Under the pieces are notes generated by a model, which saw only the letters and a program-made list of their open reading frames with translations, did not search any database and was not told the DNA's origin. From Flavobacteriales bacterium (GTDB taxonomy: Bacteria > Bacteroidota > Bacteroidia > Flavobacteriales > Flavobacteriaceae): DNA of 64,000 nt. Within the stretch, counting starts at the first letter, position 1. Each line of letters begins with the position of its first letter. Of the stretch, positions 34,692 through 43,125 are shown piece after piece. The translations under genes and the position numbers were made by a program. The stretch is taken from contig JAFLBS010000005.1 in NCBI GenBank assembly GCA_017303755.1, positions 124,001-188,000 of the forward strand. Reading direction: 5' to 3'.

Positions 34692-37511
34692 TTAAACACT
34701 CAAAATGTAGTCTACTAAACCATCATTATGCATCAAATTAAGTTTTTTACGCAAACGATGTCGTTTAATCTCCATACTTCGAATCGAAATATTGAGCATA
34801 GGCGCAATCTCTTTTGAGGTCAAATTAAGACGTAAATAAGCACACAATTTCAAATCACTCGGACTCAAATTAGGATGTTTCGTTTTTATCCTTTTCAAAA
34901 AGTCTTTATCAACACTATCAAACGCTTCTTTGAAGACATTCCATGAATCATCTTCAGTAATATTTTTATTAATAGTAGAAATTACTGATTTGATGCTCTT
35001 TGTTCCGTTTTCATCAGATGACTTCTTTAAATCGTCTTTTATAATGCTTAACAACTCGTTTTTCTTGATCAAACTCATCGTAGAAACCGCCAATTCTCTA
35101 CTTTTTGCATCCACGTCTTGCGAAAGTTGTTCGTTTCTCAGTTTCATCAATTGTTGTTCATTCTCTAAAGCAGCTATTTCTAATAACAAATTATTTTCTT
35201 CAATCAGTTTTTCCTTTTGTTTGTTGTAATAGTTCAGATAAGCTTTGTTGATGTAATAGGCTAATACGATAAATAATAAAAAATAAATAATCAGAGCAAA
35301 ATTGGTAGAGTACCAAGGTTTGTTAATTGTAAAAGTATAAACGGCAACATTTTCCGAAATTGAATTGGCAATCTTAGCTCTTACTTTAAATGTATAATCA
35401 CCAGGTTCCAACTTTTTAAAACTAACACTTGATTTTGAATTCCATTCGCTCCAATTATCGTGAACACCATCCAGTATGTATTGGTATTTTACATCAATAA
35501 ATCGATTGTATTGTGGAATGGTGTAATTGAATACTATATTATTCTCATCCGACTTTAATTCACCTTCCGAATCTATTGGAATGCTAAATGTAGGTTCGCT
35601 GAATTTATTCACACTTATATCTGTGATAATGACTGGCTGGCTTTTCACCTTAAAAAAGGCTAGATTGATAATAAAGTAACCATCCGTTTTTCCAATTAAA
35701 TATTCGTTATCTGAAATTTTGGTAATATTTTCAAAACTCAACATAGCATTGGTTATAGAAAATGGAATCGGAATTTTATGAATTTTCAACTCTGAATCAA
35801 AATTTCCAATGGTGAAATAATAAATGTAATTACGTGTAAAAAGCCACATCTTATTGGATTCATCTACATTTAATTTTCCTGAGATGTATTCATTATTATC
35901 AAAAAGTTTACTCAAGTTAACGTCTCTCTCAAATACTTTGGTTTTTGAGTTCAATTTATAAATCCCTTGTTTTCCGGCAAAGTAGATACTATTATTGTAC
36001 TTCACTAAACTAAAATGCTTCCCTTTTTTAGGCGTTTTGAGAATGCTGAATTTATTAGCCGCACTAAAATCATTATTTACATCAACTTTTAGTATTCCTT
36101 TGTATTCATGACCTACATATATTTCGTTGTAATCCGAAATTTCAAAATACCTTGATGAAATATCAAACCCTTTTATCTTGCCTTTGTAAATCCATTCTCC
36201 TCCTACTTTTTCTAGAATTGACAATCCATTATAATTTCCTTGAATTATCATAGAATTATTTTTGGGCACTACATTGAACATCCATGTTCCCGATTGTTTG
36301 TAAAGTAATCGAGCGGTGGTTCCTTCTACTAAAAATGTTCCCAAATTATGGCCACAAAAAAGTTTACCATCGTGTTTAAACAACTGCCAAACCTGACCTT
36401 TTGTTCCATTAATGAAATTATATCGATTATTGGTTTTTGCATCCTTGTAAAACAATCCTTGGTTGGTTCCTAAATAAATTTTTCCTTCAAACTTAACCGA
36501 AGCATAAACAGTTCCCAAATAGCCCTCATCGTCTTTGTAACTTTTAATGGGTGATTGCAAATTGATGCAGTCAATTCCGTTATCCAATCCCAGCCACAAA
36601 TTGTGATTGGCATCTTCACTCATTGATAAAACGGTATTATTGCTCAATCCACCATTGTTATGAGTGATATGATATCGGGTTTTTCCGTTCTTATCCAATA
36701 AAAACAATCCGTTCGAAATGGTTCCTATCGCAAATCCACCATCCGATAATTGTAAAGCGCAAAAAACTGAATTGGATAGTAAATCCGCATTCGATTCAAA
36801 GGAAAAAGACGACAATTGCTTGGAAGACAACTTAAAAACTCCTGCCGTTTCTGTTTGCAATAGTAATCCATCGCTGTGTTTGAAAATTTCAACAATTCTA
36901 TTTCCTTTGATGCGTTCATCGGAACAAACTAAAACACTTTTGCCATTGACAATTTCAAATAAACCTTCTCCAATAGATTGATAATAAATCGAATTATTGA
37001 CTCTATAGCATTTAAATATGTATTTTTTTACGTCGGAAAATTGAAAGGTATTGTCTTTAAGATTGTAAATATAAATTCTGTTAAAGGATTGAAACAAAAC
37101 CCAATGATCAAACGCAATGATGTTCCAGAAATGCTCGTCTTCAATTAATTTGTTTTTGATTTTCTGACTCAACGAAAAGTATTTCAGCGCTCCATTTCGT
37201 TGTCGCTGCCAATAACCAAACTCCATGTAACATCCTGTAAATACTTTATCTCCTAAGACCTTTACAGACCGAATTATACTTTCATTATTGGAAGGATACA
37301 ACGACCAACTCGATCCATTAAACTCTAACAATCCTTCATTATTAGCAAAATAAGCAAACTGATTGGTGTCGTGCGCAATCATCCAACTCTGATTTCCAGC
37401 GTTATAAACATCTGAACTGTATTTTACAATTGGCGGTAACTCTTGTGCATCAGTTGCAAAAGAAAGAAAGAAAAACAGTAAACCGAATCGAAAAATGATG
37501 GATTGTGACAT
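34692..37511 (-). CDS. Membrane-bound propeller/Y_Y_Y sensor with LuxR-type HTH, no kinase (part A regulator)
   Basis: 939 residues, a paralogue of the product of 9571-12378 along its whole length. Signal peptide MSQSIIFRFGLLFFFLSFATDA; then QELPPIVKYSSDVYNAGNQSW, nearly shared with the paralogue; beta-propeller repeats (about 30-640; LWLGLDNGIDCINLQSPIKS); triple-Tyr domain (about 655-730); one membrane helix (about 737-757); coiled coil with LSQDVDAKSRELAVSTMS, identical in both; LuxR-type HTH (879-939; LTSKEIAPMLNISIRSMEIK). No kinase or receiver domain. It is immediately upstream of SusC and inferred to activate part A on binding a glucan-derived ligand in the periplasm. Confidence 0.88.
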   Translation of the reverse strand: MSQSIIFRFGLLFFFLSFATDAQELPPIVKYSSDVYNAGNQSWMIAHDTNQFAYFANNEGLLEFNGSSWSLYPSNNESIIRSVKVLGDKVFTGCYMEFGYWQRQRNGALKYFSLSQKIKNKLIEDEHFWNIIAFDHWVLFQSFNRIYIYNLKDNTFQFSDVKKYIFKCYRVNNSIYYQSIGEGLFEIVNGKSVLVCSDERIKGNRIVEIFKHSDGLLLQTETAGVFKLSSKQLSSFSFESNADLLSNSVFCALQLSDGGFAIGTISNGLFLLDKNGKTRYHITHNNGGLSNNTVLSMSEDANHNLWLGLDNGIDCINLQSPIKSYKDDEGYLGTVYASVKFEGKIYLGTNQGLFYKDAKTNNRYNFINGTKGQVWQLFKHDGKLFCGHNLGTFLVEGTTARLLYKQSGTWMFNVVPKNNSMIIQGNYNGLSILEKVGGEWIYKGKIKGFDISSRYFEISDYNEIYVGHEYKGILKVDVNNDFSAANKFSILKTPKKGKHFSLVKYNNSIYFAGKQGIYKLNSKTKVFERDVNLSKLFDNNEYISGKLNVDESNKMWLFTRNYIYYFTIGNFDSELKIHKIPIPFSITNAMLSFENITKISDNEYLIGKTDGYFIINLAFFKVKSQPVIITDISVNKFSEPTFSIPIDSEGELKSDENNIVFNYTIPQYNRFIDVKYQYILDGVHDNWSEWNSKSSVSFKKLEPGDYTFKVRAKIANSISENVAVYTFTINKPWYSTNFALIIYFLLFIVLAYYINKAYLNYYNKQKEKLIEENNLLLEIAALENEQQLMKLRNEQLSQDVDAKSRELAVSTMSLIKKNELLSIIKDDLKKSSDENGTKSIKSVISTINKNITEDDSWNVFKEAFDSVDKDFLKRIKTKHPNLSPSDLKLCAYLRLNLTSKEIAPMLNISIRSMEIKRHRLRKKLNLMHNDGLVDYILSV

Positions 37512-37547
37512 TACTTAAAAAGTATGATTTAGGTTGTGTTGGAAAGT

Positions 37548-37605
37548 TGAATAGTGTGCTAAATTAAGTAAACAAAAAATACTATTCAAAAAAAATGAAT
37601 AGTAT
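37548..37605. promoter_or_regulatory. TGAATAGT half-site cluster in the regulator/uvrA divergent region
   Basis: Exact 10-bp arms ATACTATTCA and TGAATAGTAT with a 7-A loop at 37579-37605, plus a further TGAATAGT at 37548-37555. That makes three half-sites within 60 bases upstream of the part A regulator start (37511). A further CTGTATACT at 37632 recurs in the SusC-upstream element (34596). Could be an autoregulatory site or a leader hairpin. Confidence 0.4.
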
Positions 37606-37661
37606 AAATTGAGAATGCTTTATATTACTTACTGTATACTACTTCTCATTTGAGAAATCAT

Positions 37662-37669
37662 TATCTTTG
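37662..37669 (+). promoter_or_regulatory. -7 box TATCTTTG of uvrA
   Basis: Perfect match to the Bacteroidota sigma-A -7 consensus TAnnTTTG, 20 bases before the ATG at 37689. It lies inside the longer reading that begins at a TTG (37650) and so argues against that start. Confidence 0.7.
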
Positions 37670-37688
37670 CGAAAATTTGCTTTTTGCT

Positions 37689-40478
37689 ATGATTCCAAAA
37701 GACATTTCCGCACTCGAACCCAAAAAGAACATTCTCATTAAAGGCGCTCAGATTCACAACCTGAAAAACCTCGACGTTGCTATACCAAGAAACAAATTGG
37801 TGGTCATTACCGGACTTTCAGGTTCTGGAAAATCATCGTTGGCTTTTGATACCTTGTATGCCGAAGGTCAACGTCGTTATGTAGAAAGTTTGTCGAGTTA
37901 TGCACGTCAGTTTTTAGGTCGTTTGGACAAACCCAAAGTCGATTACATCAAAGGAATTGCTCCTGCGATTGCCATCGAACAAAAAGTAAACACTACCAAT
38001 GCACGCTCTACCGTAGGAACTTCAACAGAAATATACGATTACCTGAAATTGCTTTTTGCCCGAATTGGTAAAACGTATTCGCCCGTTTCGGGAAAAGAAG
38101 TCAAAAAAGATACCGTTACCGATGTGATGGCTGATGTAAAAAAATTTGAATTGGACAGCAAATGGTTGCTTCTCGCTCCGATTCATCTGGAAGAAGGCAG
38201 AAAGTTAGAAGACAAACTAAAAGTGCTTCTACAACAAGGTTTTGCTCGTATTTTGGTGAACGATGAAATGGTGCGTTTGGATACTATTGATCAGCACTCA
38301 TTGGATAACAAAGACATTCTTTTAATCATCGATCGTATCGTGGTTAAGGAAGAGGAAGAATTCTATAATCGTTTGGCGGATGCAGTGCAAACGGCTTTCT
38401 TTGAAGGTAAAGGCGAATGTTACCTGCAAGAATTAGACTCTAAAAAACGATTCAATTACAATACTAATTTTACTTTAGACGGAATCAATTTCCTCGAACC
38501 TAATATTCATCTATTCAGTTTTAATAATCCGTATGGTACTTGTCCAACGTGTGAAGGTTACGGAAACATCATCGGAATTGACGAAGAATTAGTGATTCCC
38601 AACACCGCACTTTCCATCTATGAAAATGCAGTTTACCCGTGGCGTGGTGAAAGTATGAGTTGGTACAATGATCAATTGGTAAATAGTGCTTATAAATTTG
38701 ATTTCCCTATTCATAAACCGTTTTACGAACTCACTGATGCTCAAAAAGATTTGGTGTGGAAAGGCAATCAGTATTTTACGGGTTTGAATGATTTCTTTAA
38801 AGAATTAGAAGAAAAAAACTATAAAATTCAAAATCGTGTGATGCTGTCGCGCTATCGCGGAAAAACCAAATGTACCACGTGTAAAGGCAAACGTCTTCGA
38901 CAAGAAACGAATAATATTAAAGTAGGCGGAAAAACCATTTCTGAAATTGTTGATTTACCAATTAAAAACCTCATCACTTTTTTCAAGGATTTGAAATTAA
39001 CGGAATACGATTTGAAAGTGGCCAAACGCCTTTTAATTGAAATCAACAACCGATTGGCCTTTTTAAGCGATGTTGGTTTGGATTATCTGACGTTGAACCG
39101 AAATTCGGCCTCACTTTCGGGTGGTGAATCACAACGTATTAATTTGGCAACCTCATTAGGAAGTAGTTTGGTTGGTTCGATGTACATTTTAGATGAACCG
39201 AGTATTGGTTTGCATCCGAAAGATACCGAACGCTTGATTAAAGTACTAAAAGAACTACGCGATTTGGGGAATACCGTAATTGTGGTCGAACACGACGAAG
39301 ACATCATGAAAGCCGCCGATATGATCATTGATATTGGTCCAGAAGCCGGAACTTTTGGAGGAAAATTAGTGGCTCAAGGCACATTTGATGAGATTTTAAA
39401 AAGCGATTCATTAACCGCTAAGTATTTGAATGGTGAAATGGAAATTGTGGTTCCGAAAAAACGTCGTGTTTCTAAAAATTACATCGAAGTGAAAGGCGCG
39501 CGTGAAAACAACTTAAAAAACATTGACGTGGCTTTTCCGTTGGAAAGTTTGACCGTAATTACGGGTGTTTCGGGTAGTGGAAAAAGTACATTAGTCAAAA
39601 AGATATTATTTCCTGCTTTGCAAAAGAAAATTGAAGGAATTGGCGAAAAAGCAGGTCAGTTTTCTGAATTAGCTGGAAGTTATTCACACATCAAACACAT
39701 TGAATACGTTGATCAGAATCCGATTGGAAGAAGTTCGCGTTCGAATCCAGTTACGTACATCAAAGCCTACGACGATATTAGAGATTTGTTTTCTAAAGAA
39801 AAATTATCCAAAATTCGCGGGTATCAACCCAAACATTTTTCGTTTAATGTAGATGGCGGACGCTGCGAAACCTGTAAAGGCGATGGTTCGATTAATGTAG
39901 AAATGGTATTTATGGCCGATGTTGAATTGCCGTGTGAAACCTGTGGCGGTAAACGATTCAAAAAAGAAATCCTCGAAGTGCGTTTTGAAGAAAAAAACAT
40001 CGATGATATTTTAACCATGACCATTGACGATGCGGTAGCGTTCTTTTCGAAACACAAACAAACCAAAATCACTCAGAAATTACAACCGTTACAAGATGTT
40101 GGTTTGGGTTATGTTCAATTGGGACAATCGTCATCAACCCTTTCGGGTGGAGAAGCGCAACGCATCAAATTGGCTTCATTTTTAGTCAAAGGAACCACCA
40201 AAGACAAAGCGTTGTTTGTATTTGACGAACCCACAACGGGTTTGCATTTTCACGATATTAAAAAATTATTGGCCTCATTTGAAGCCTTAATTGAAAAAGG
40301 ACATTCCATTATCGTAATTGAGCACAATTTGGATTTAATCAAATGTGCCGATTACATCATTGATTTGGGTCCAGAAGGCGGAGAAAACGGCGGAAAATTA
40401 CTCGCAGTAGGAACACCCGAAGAAATTGTAAAAAACAAAAACTCAGTTACAGCGAAGTATTTGAAGGAGAAATTATAA
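37689..40478 (+). CDS. uvrA: Excinuclease ABC subunit A
   Basis: 929 residues from the ATG at 37689 ([11 protein letters not shown]); the frame is open to a TTG at 37650, but that lies upstream of the promoter box. Nucleotide-excision-repair damage sensor that loads UvrB. Two ABC ATPase modules: Walker A motifs GLSGSGKSS near the N-terminus and GVSGSGKST in the second half; signatures [17 protein letters not shown] and [14 protein letters not shown]; Walker [11 protein letters not shown] and [10 protein letters not shown]. The zinc-binding CxxC pairs are present ([32 protein letters not shown]). Length is close to E. coli UvrA (940). Not functionally linked to the glucan genes; it bounds them on the right. 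Confidence 0.97.
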   Translation: MIPKDISALEPKKNILIKGAQIHNLKNLDVAIPRNKLVVITGLSGSGKSSLAFDTLYAEGQRRYVESLSSYARQFLGRLDKPKVDYIKGIAPAIAIEQKVNTTNARSTVGTSTEIYDYLKLLFARIGKTYSPVSGKEVKKDTVTDVMADVKKFELDSKWLLLAPIHLEEGRKLEDKLKVLLQQGFARILVNDEMVRLDTIDQHSLDNKDILLIIDRIVVKEEEEFYNRLADAVQTAFFEGKGECYLQELDSKKRFNYNTNFTLDGINFLEPNIHLFSFNNPYGTCPTCEGYGNIIGIDEELVIPNTALSIYENAVYPWRGESMSWYNDQLVNSAYKFDFPIHKPFYELTDAQKDLVWKGNQYFTGLNDFFKELEEKNYKIQNRVMLSRYRGKTKCTTCKGKRLRQETNNIKVGGKTISEIVDLPIKNLITFFKDLKLTEYDLKVAKRLLIEINNRLAFLSDVGLDYLTLNRNSASLSGGESQRINLATSLGSSLVGSMYILDEPSIGLHPKDTERLIKVLKELRDLGNTVIVVEHDEDIMKAADMIIDIGPEAGTFGGKLVAQGTFDEILKSDSLTAKYLNGEMEIVVPKKRRVSKNYIEVKGARENNLKNIDVAFPLESLTVITGVSGSGKSTLVKKILFPALQKKIEGIGEKAGQFSELAGSYSHIKHIEYVDQNPIGRSSRSNPVTYIKAYDDIRDLFSKEKLSKIRGYQPKHFSFNVDGGRCETCKGDGSINVEMVFMADVELPCETCGGKRFKKEILEVRFEEKNIDDILTMTIDDAVAFFSKHKQTKITQKLQPLQDVGLGYVQLGQSSSTLSGGEAQRIKLASFLVKGTTKDKALFVFDEPTTGLHFHDIKKLLASFEALIEKGHSIIVIEHNLDLIKCADYIIDLGPEGGENGGKLLAVGTPEEIVKNKNSVTAKYLKEKL

Positions 40479-40515
40479 GGTTACAAAAATTCACGACGAT
40501 CATTTTCTAGCCCCG

Positions 40516-40570
40516 ACCTGCCTGCCTGTAGGCAGGTAGCAACGAAAATCCCGTCTTTTGGGACGGGATT
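40516..40570. repeat. Two adjacent GC-rich inverted repeats after uvrA
   Basis: ACCTGCCT/AGGCAGGT (40516-40537) and, 9 bases on, AATCCCGTC/GACGGGATT (40547-40570). Both are GC-rich compared with the surroundings. The second can serve as a terminator for uvrA on the plus strand, although the T tract is poor. Such GC-rich intergenic hairpin elements are often dispersed in Flavobacterium genomes; only one copy is visible here. Confidence 0.55.
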
Positions 40571-40620
40571 GTAGTGAATAGCGGGAATAAGGATGGCAAG
40601 AAAGCCCAAGCCATTTGCTC

Positions 40621-41805
40621 CTATTCAATCACCACTTTTTTAGAAACTTTTTTACCATTGGTTTCTAAAATGGCCATATAAATTCCTTTTGACAATTGAC
40701 TTACGTTTACAGGTTCAAGCAAATTAGTATTTTCAAAGTTTTCTGAGATCACTGTTTTTCCTTGAATATCAACTAAGGTAAAAGTATAATTGGCATCGGT
40801 AATTACACCTTTATTAATGTATAATGTATCGTGTGCTGGGTTTGGGAAGAAACTCACTTGTAAATCAGCATTATAATCTGTATTATTCAATGTTGTGCTG
40901 GCTACTGCAAAATGCATAGTCGCACCAATCGCAGCCTTGGCTACATTATAATTGTATTCGGGATCCATGTTTTCCAACAAATCGCTGGCAGTATGACGGT
41001 GTTCCGTTTCGTTGGTTTCAAAAAAACCAGTAATGATTTCGTTGTTGTCTTCAAACGTCATGTAATCCGAAGCATACGCATACGATAAAAAGGTATTTAA
41101 AGGAGAATATAATTCGGTACACGTAATCAACTCTTGTGTTTTTTGATTGGATGCCGCATTATTAGAAGTCGGACTTCCCAAATCTCTCTCACATGTAATT
41201 GTGTCGTTAGTCAAACCAGCAACTCCTCCGACTTCATCTAAATTGAACACTAATCGGATATTCATTTTCGGACTGGTAGCGTTCACCACATTGTTCACAA
41301 AATGCTGACTTCCACGTAAACCATCTTCTTCACCACTAAAATTGATGAACTTAATGGAATATTCGGTTGGAATGTCTTTCAATAGACGAGCGATTTCTAG
41401 AATTGCCGCTACTCCACTTCCGTTATCATTGGTTCCAACACCAACAATCGAATCATAGTGACCACAAACGATTACATACGTATTTGGGTACACTGTTCCC
41501 ACTTTGGTAACCACTAAATTTTTACAGGTAAATCCTGAATAGCTATAGGAATCTTCTACCATTTGAGAAGCAGTATAACCATAACTTAGATATTCCGCTT
41601 TCAGCCAGTTCAAGGTATTTTGTAAAGCAGCTGTACCGCGACGCTTTACTCCTAGTGATTCAAATTGAGTTAAATTGGCCGTAATATTCTCTTGCGAACA
41701 TTGATCTACTACATCTTGGTAGGCTTGAATAAAAGTTTGGCTGTAATTGACTGTACTGAACAATGAAAACAGTCCGATTAAAAAAGTGTTTTTTGCGAAT
41801 TTCAT
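40621..41805 (-). CDS. M28 family zinc aminopeptidase with T9SS sorting domain
   Basis: 394 residues from the ATG at 41805 (signal peptide MKFAKNTFLIGLFSLFSTVNYSQ). The frame is open to 41946, but a TACTTTTG promoter box at 41846-41839 lies inside that extension. Metal ligands of M28 are visible: VIVCGHYDS (His, and Asp further on), GTNDNGSGVAAILE (Asp), FSGEEDGLRGS (Glu/Glu), NLDEVGG (Asp) and TETEHRHTASD (His). A type A Por-secretion sorting domain (about 315-394; FFPNPAHDTLYINKG) ends the protein. Secreted or surface-attached peptidase that removes N-terminal residues from peptides. Transcribed alone. Confidence 0.92.
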   Translation of the reverse strand: MKFAKNTFLIGLFSLFSTVNYSQTFIQAYQDVVDQCSQENITANLTQFESLGVKRRGTAALQNTLNWLKAEYLSYGYTASQMVEDSYSYSGFTCKNLVVTKVGTVYPNTYVIVCGHYDSIVGVGTNDNGSGVAAILEIARLLKDIPTEYSIKFINFSGEEDGLRGSQHFVNNVVNATSPKMNIRLVFNLDEVGGVAGLTNDTITCERDLGSPTSNNAASNQKTQELITCTELYSPLNTFLSYAYASDYMTFEDNNEIITGFFETNETEHRHTASDLLENMDPEYNYNVAKAAIGATMHFAVASTTLNNTDYNADLQVSFFPNPAHDTLYINKGVITDANYTFTLVDIQGKTVISENFENTNLLEPVNVSQLSKGIYMAILETNGKKVSKKVVIE

Positions 41806-41838
41806 ACTGAAATAATTCAACGATTTGGATATTGGCAA

Positions 41839-41846
41839 CAAAAGTA
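41839..41846 (-). promoter_or_regulatory. -7 box TACTTTTG of the M28 peptidase gene
   Basis: Perfect TAnnTTTG on the minus strand, 34 bases before the ATG at 41805; supports the shorter start. Confidence 0.65.
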
Positions 41847-42082
41847 ACAAAATTTTGCAGACTACAAACTTAATTTTTTCAATAGTAAACAATACAACAA
41901 TTAATTTTAAAGATTTAAAAATCAAATAGTTAAAAATCATTAACAAATCGTTGACAACTCATTTAAGGTGCTTTGGCACACAACTTGAAATAGACTAAAC
42001 ATCAGAACAATTTTCTGATCGAATAAGCTGAAAATCGAAAGAGTAAGCACAACTCCGAATCGTCGGATAAAACGAAAAGATT

Positions 42083-42697
42083 ATGAAAAAAATTACCCTT
42101 TTAGTAGCAAGTGTTTTACTGGTAGTAAACGTTGCGAATGCACAAAGAAATGACCGATTTAGCTTTGATGAGCCAATCTCGTTCACAGAAAGAGGAATTG
42201 AATTCTTTGTTTTTCCAAATGGCGACTTTGATTTCAACACACGTCCAAGCGACAGTCACGGCGAGTTTTATTTTAGAGGAGCTGGAAAAAAAGGAGCCGA
42301 TATTCAAAATAGAAGCGCAAGCGCAAGAGGTCCAATCAACTACGGTGTTTTAATTGAGCACGATAGTTTTGGTAGAGTTCGTAGAGTGGGAAACACCTTC
42401 ATTAACTACGACTTCAACGATAGAGTAACTAGAATTGGTACAGTATATATGAAATACAACCGTTTTGCTCTGGCTCAAGTTGGTGGATTGCGAATTGTAT
42501 ACGACCGAAGAGGCGCCATTGTAGACATGGTAGGAAGCGTAAAAGGACATAGAAATAATGGTTTTACAACTACGTATTACGGTCCAACAGTGTACCACAA
42601 CAACGTGAACAACACGTACACGTACAACTCAGATGATTACTACTATTACAGAGCCGATGGAGCTCGCGCTAAAATAGAAGATAAAGAAGATAAATAA
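42083..42697 (+). CDS. Small secreted protein of unknown function
   Basis: 204 residues. Signal peptide MKKITLLVASVLLVVNVANAQ, then a mature part with many Arg, Tyr and Asn residues. Internal motif-like repeats such as FGRVRRVGNTFINYDFNDRVTRIG suggest a short beta-repeat: VRRVGNTFINY, VTRIGTVYMKY and LAQVGGLRIVYD are three similar strands pairs. It ends NTYTYNSDDYYYYRADGAR with an acidic/basic tail. I do not recognise the family. The leader contains the hairpin ATCAGAA/TTCTGAT (42001-42019). Transcribed alone, with its own terminator; possibly an envelope or periplasmic protein. Confidence 0.75.
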   Translation: MKKITLLVASVLLVVNVANAQRNDRFSFDEPISFTERGIEFFVFPNGDFDFNTRPSDSHGEFYFRGAGKKGADIQNRSASARGPINYGVLIEHDSFGRVRRVGNTFINYDFNDRVTRIGTVYMKYNRFALAQVGGLRIVYDRRGAIVDMVGSVKGHRNNGFTTTYYGPTVYHNNVNNTYTYNSDDYYYYRADGARAKIEDKEDK

Positions 42698-42725
42698 TTG
42701 GTTGGTTAGATTTGTTTGTTTGATG

Positions 42726-42767
42726 AATCCTGCAGAATCTGGGAAGAGGAAGCAGGATTTTTTTTTG
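42726..42767 (+). terminator. Terminator of the small secreted protein gene
   Basis: Arms AATCCTGC and GCAGGATT followed by a run of T, 29 bases after the stop at 42697. Confidence 0.8.
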
Positions 42768-42777
42768 ATTTTAATTT

Positions 42778-42829
42778 GCCACAGATCCACAGATTTTTTT
42801 ATCAAACAATCAATCTGTGAATCTGCGGC
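42778..42829. repeat. Long imperfect inverted repeat
   Basis: GCCACAGATCCACAGATT pairs with AATCTGTGAATCTGCGGC (18-base arms, two mismatches) across 16 bases. It is in a gene-free stretch (42698-43125) that otherwise holds remnant-like sequence and the AATTCGTG cluster. Confidence 0.6.
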
Positions 42830-43008
42830 GGACAATTATTTTGTAGCCAATCCAGCTCTGCGTTGCAAGTTTGCAGGCATTTCTCCTTTTTTTCTATGCC
42901 ATTCCACGCGCTTCCGTTGGTCGCGGTGTACTGTCAAGAAAAAATAGTCGCACTGCCAGCAAAGCTTTCCACTGCGATCTGGGCTAAAAAGAGTAACTCA
43001 GAAAAAGA

Positions 43009-43111
43009 CACGAATTGCACGAATTATCATTAATGAAATTGCATTAAAAATTAAAATTCGTGAAATTAAATTTACAAATGAATAATTCGTGCCAATTGGT
43101 GAAAATTCGTG
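43009..43111. repeat. Cluster of CACGAATT/AATTCGTG octamers
   Basis: CACGAATT occurs twice in tandem (43009-43025) and its complement AATTCGTG three times (43055, 43084, 43104). The copies can fold into alternative hairpins just after the stop of the flippase gene (43126). Non-coding; resembles dispersed Flavobacterium intergenic repeats, which I infer from memory. Confidence 0.55.
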
Positions 43112-43125
43112 TAAAAACATTAAGT

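Noticed and set aside
9571-37511. Calling the two regulators hybrid histidine kinases (HTCS)
   Set aside because: The sensor half fits, but after the membrane helix there is only a coiled coil and an HTH; no H-box, N/G boxes or receiver Asp motif is present.
37650-37688. Longer N-terminus of UvrA beginning at a TTG
   Set aside because: The perfect -7 box TATCTTTG lies inside it, and the normal UvrA start follows the ATG at 37689.
41806-41946. 47-residue N-terminal extension of the M28 peptidase
   Set aside because: It contains the promoter box at 41839-41846 and precedes a normal signal peptide.
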